From the NCBI GenBank assembly GCA_023853785.1, contig JAJIRX010000658.1, positions 1-20,965 on the forward strand: a stretch of 20,965 nucleotides of DNA. Reading direction: 5' to 3'. The notes beneath the pieces were generated by a model. It searched no databases. It saw only the letters and a program-made list of their open reading frames with translations, and was not told the origin of the DNA. Origin of the DNA: Psilocybe azurescens (Eukaryota > Basidiomycota > Agaricomycetes > Agaricales > Agrocybaceae). The translations under genes and the position numbers were made by a program. This document shows positions 19,404 through 20,965 of the stretch, piece after piece; positions within the stretch are counted from its first letter, which is position 1; each line of letters starts with the position of its first letter.

Positions 19404-19679
19404 CCCCCCAAAAGCGATCCCCTGATATTGGTGATACCTCATATAAGAGAGATCACCCTTACTATTCAAGTGCCTTGTGTGTACTAGCCTGTAAAACGTT
19501 CTCTAGCTACTAGTGATCACCCCAGAGCGATCGTCTAAGTCTGTACTCTGCTAAACTAGTTATTGTAATAAGCCTTACGAGCTTACCCTCCCAGATCGAA
19601 CTGATCAATATAAATATTTGATTGGGTGTTGTGTATTGGGCAATTACAAAGTCACCCCGCACTAAACATCTCAATGGAA
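19404..19679 (-). repeat. Right arm of the 276-bp inverted repeat
   Basis: Reverse complement of 13695-13973. It ends ...CTAAACATCTCAAT at 19679, and the next base begins element copy B. Flanks on the two sides (GTTCAAC left, GGAACGAG right) do not show an obvious target-site duplication. Confidence 0.85.
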
Positions 19680-19731
19680 CGAGACGGAACGAGGCGGGTG
19701 GAGAGAACGAGGAACAAGGTCGCGACCCCAG

Positions 19732-19788
19732 GTAAGTCGCAAATCCGCATGCCGCCGCCATTAACTGCTTCCCCCTCTTTTTCTGTAG
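19732..19788 (+). other. Putative intron of copy B, equivalent to the copy A intron
   Basis: Donor CCCCAG|GTAAGTCGC at 19732 and acceptor TTTTTCTGTAG at 19788. TTAAC at 19761 is a plausible branch-site remnant. A second acceptor-like site, TTTTTATGTTTCAG at 20381, follows a long T-rich tract and is also kept in copy A (minus strand, 10517). The element may therefore carry a multi-exon transcription unit. Confidence 0.5.
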
Positions 19789-20209
19789 GCCGATGACAAT
19801 GACAACTGAGACGGGTACATACAGCACGTACAATGATGGGTATGATGGCACGCAGGACACGTACAGACGACAACACCAACATGTACGCAGACCATGATGA
19901 CAATGCACAACGGCCACGACAACGAATAAACGGCCACAATGACAACAACCATGATGACAACGACACATACGACGGCCATAACCACGACCATGACCACACG
20001 TACAATGGCCACGACAACAACAGCGACGTGTACAACAACGACAACGATGTATGTACAGCCACAACAACAACGACAATGCGATGACAGACGAGCAGACACG
20101 ACAGCACAACATACGGACACGTTGGACGTGTACAAAGGCCACCACAGCGTGTAATGACGGCCACCACAACGACAACAATGTGTATGTAGGGCTACAAGCG
20201 ACACACATC

Positions 20210-20381
20210 CCTTCACCCCCTTTTTCTTTCTTTTTTCTTTTTTTTTTTTATCTCGTTTTCTCTTTTTTTTTTTTTTTTCTGTTCATGTGCTTCTATATTT
20301 ATTTGAACCAACTATGTACCCCTCTCGCCTCCTTTTTTGTCTGTTTTGTATGTTTTTCTTTTATTTCTTTTTATGTTTCAG
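20210..20381 (+). repeat. Long pyrimidine tract of copy B
   Basis: Runs of T up to about 18 bases interrupted by C and short words, equal to the A-rich tract 10517-10700 of copy A. It ends in GTTTCAG followed by TGGTGATGAACTT. As a polypyrimidine tract before AG it looks like an oversized 3' splice region. Confidence 0.7.
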
Positions 20382-20812
20382 TGGTGATGAACTTTGCTAG
20401 TAGATAATATTGTAGATAATAATGTAGTATATAGTTTTTAATATATTATATATACATTCTTACATGAATTTACTCTAAGAAAATACATTCCAATTAAAAT
20501 CTGGCTATAGCTGGACTTTGTGAAATTCAATAAGTCTGCTCTCTGATGGCCTAAGCTGGAATATTGTTACCCAGGTATGGAGTCCAGGTGGATTCTAATT
20601 GAACTCCACCTGGACTCCACCTGGCCTCCAGTTGGATTCAAGTGGAATTGCTTGAAGTCCATCTGGATTCCATCTGAGTCCACCTGAACTCCACCTATCA
20701 AAGATAACTTTCTGAACACTTGGATATGTTCCGAGTCCATGGAGTCCACCACTTCTGTATGGAGTTGGTGGACTCCACATGGAGTATATGGGTGGAGGTA
20801 AAGTACACCATT

Positions 20813-20965
20813 AGTACCAATCATCAGAGAACAACCTAAACAACAAGCATGTTACAAGTACAGCAAGGAATATATTTATACTTGCAGATATCAAGTATGC
20901 ACTGTATTAGGATCTGTAGATCACATATATTTAAAGATGTAGCCACAGGCAATACTTAACGCTGT
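20813..20965. other. Right flank, nothing recognised
   Basis: AT-rich DNA outside copy B. GATCTGTAGATC at about 20911 is a short inverted repeat. No gene is seen before the window ends. Confidence 0.5.

Larger units (their letters stand above)
19680..20812 (-). mobile_element. Foldback-like element, copy B, truncated and inverted relative to copy A
   Basis: It matches the reverse complement of 10087 to about 11325. The outer end (20812, minus strand) begins GGTGTACTTTACC as in copy A. The AT-rich block (20382-20575) is nearly identical to copy A; the only clear difference I see is GCAAAG for GCGAAG. The minisatellite (19790-20205) is shorter and much changed. The part corresponding to copy A positions 11330-12085, including the tRNA-like sequence and the right terminal repeat, is absent. 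Copy B is cut exactly at the end of the 276-bp inverted repeat. Confidence 0.75.

Noticed and set aside
18038..19534. CRISPR-like array or bacterial (cyanobacterial HIP1) DNA
   Set aside because: The spacing of the GCGATCGC motif is irregular, repeats are only 8-10 bp, and surrounding genes have fungal introns and a chromovirus.
13695..19679. Reading the 276-bp arms as the two LTRs of the chromovirus
   Set aside because: They are inverted rather than direct, and the LTR-like sequence shared with position 1-337 starts only after the left arm.
19660..19679. CACTA-type transposon end (GCACTAAACATC)
   Set aside because: CACTA sits about 13 bases inside the repeat end and points the wrong way to be the terminus; no other CACTA hallmark was seen.
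19510..20208. 232-codon minus-strand open frame through copy B and the inverted repeat
   Set aside because: It crosses the junction between two different mobile elements and is antisense to the predicted intron.

Overview
The window is nuclear DNA of a filamentous fungus, most likely an Agaricomycete (mushroom-forming basidiomycete). Genes are cut by many introns of 33-90 nt with GT(A/G)NGT donors. There is an F-box/leucine-rich-repeat gene of the kind expanded in mushrooms, a GT1 UDP-glycosyltransferase, two DHA1-type drug:H+ antiporter genes and a Ty3/gypsy chromovirus. Identification rests on reading the sequence only; no database search was possible.

Left half (about 1-9.7 kb), gene-bearing. 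A reverse-oriented LTR fragment (1-337) is followed by a gene-poor stretch. Then come a ten-exon UDP-glycosyltransferase (1239-3441, +), an F-box/LRR gene (3586-4979, -), a 5'-truncated MFS antiporter (about 5189-6618, +) and a complete-length paralogue of that antiporter (7250-9731, +). Together they resemble a conjugate-and-export module: the glycosyltransferase would tag a small hydrophobic compound and the antiporters would expel it. The glycosyltransferase and the second antiporter keep well-formed splice sites and all signature motifs. Their reading frames, however, break repeatedly by single bases, nearly always as a one-base shortening of a homopolymer. This points to consensus errors at least as much as to pseudogene decay.

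Right half (about 9.9-21 kb), nested mobile DNA. A 2-kb element (copy A, 10087-12085, +) has inverted terminal repeats built of roughly 11-bp tandem units around TGGACTCCA/TGGAGTCCA. It contains a GTCGTTGTC-type minisatellite, a conserved intron and a tRNA-like sequence. A second, truncated copy lies inverted at 19680-20812 (copy B). Their AT-rich parts are almost identical, whereas the CpG-rich minisatellite differs strongly.

Between them, 13695-19679 is bounded by inverted repeats of about 276 bp. Inside are a decayed Ty3/gypsy chromovirus (gag, RNase H, integrase pieces and chromodomain; protease and most of reverse transcriptase deleted) and a non-coding stretch. That stretch has five exact copies of the palindrome GCGATCGC and many near copies, plus a 116/119-bp tandem duplication. 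The two repeat systems (11-bp foldback element; GATC-centred palindrome element) are the parts I cannot assign to a named family. They are the best candidates for something undescribed.
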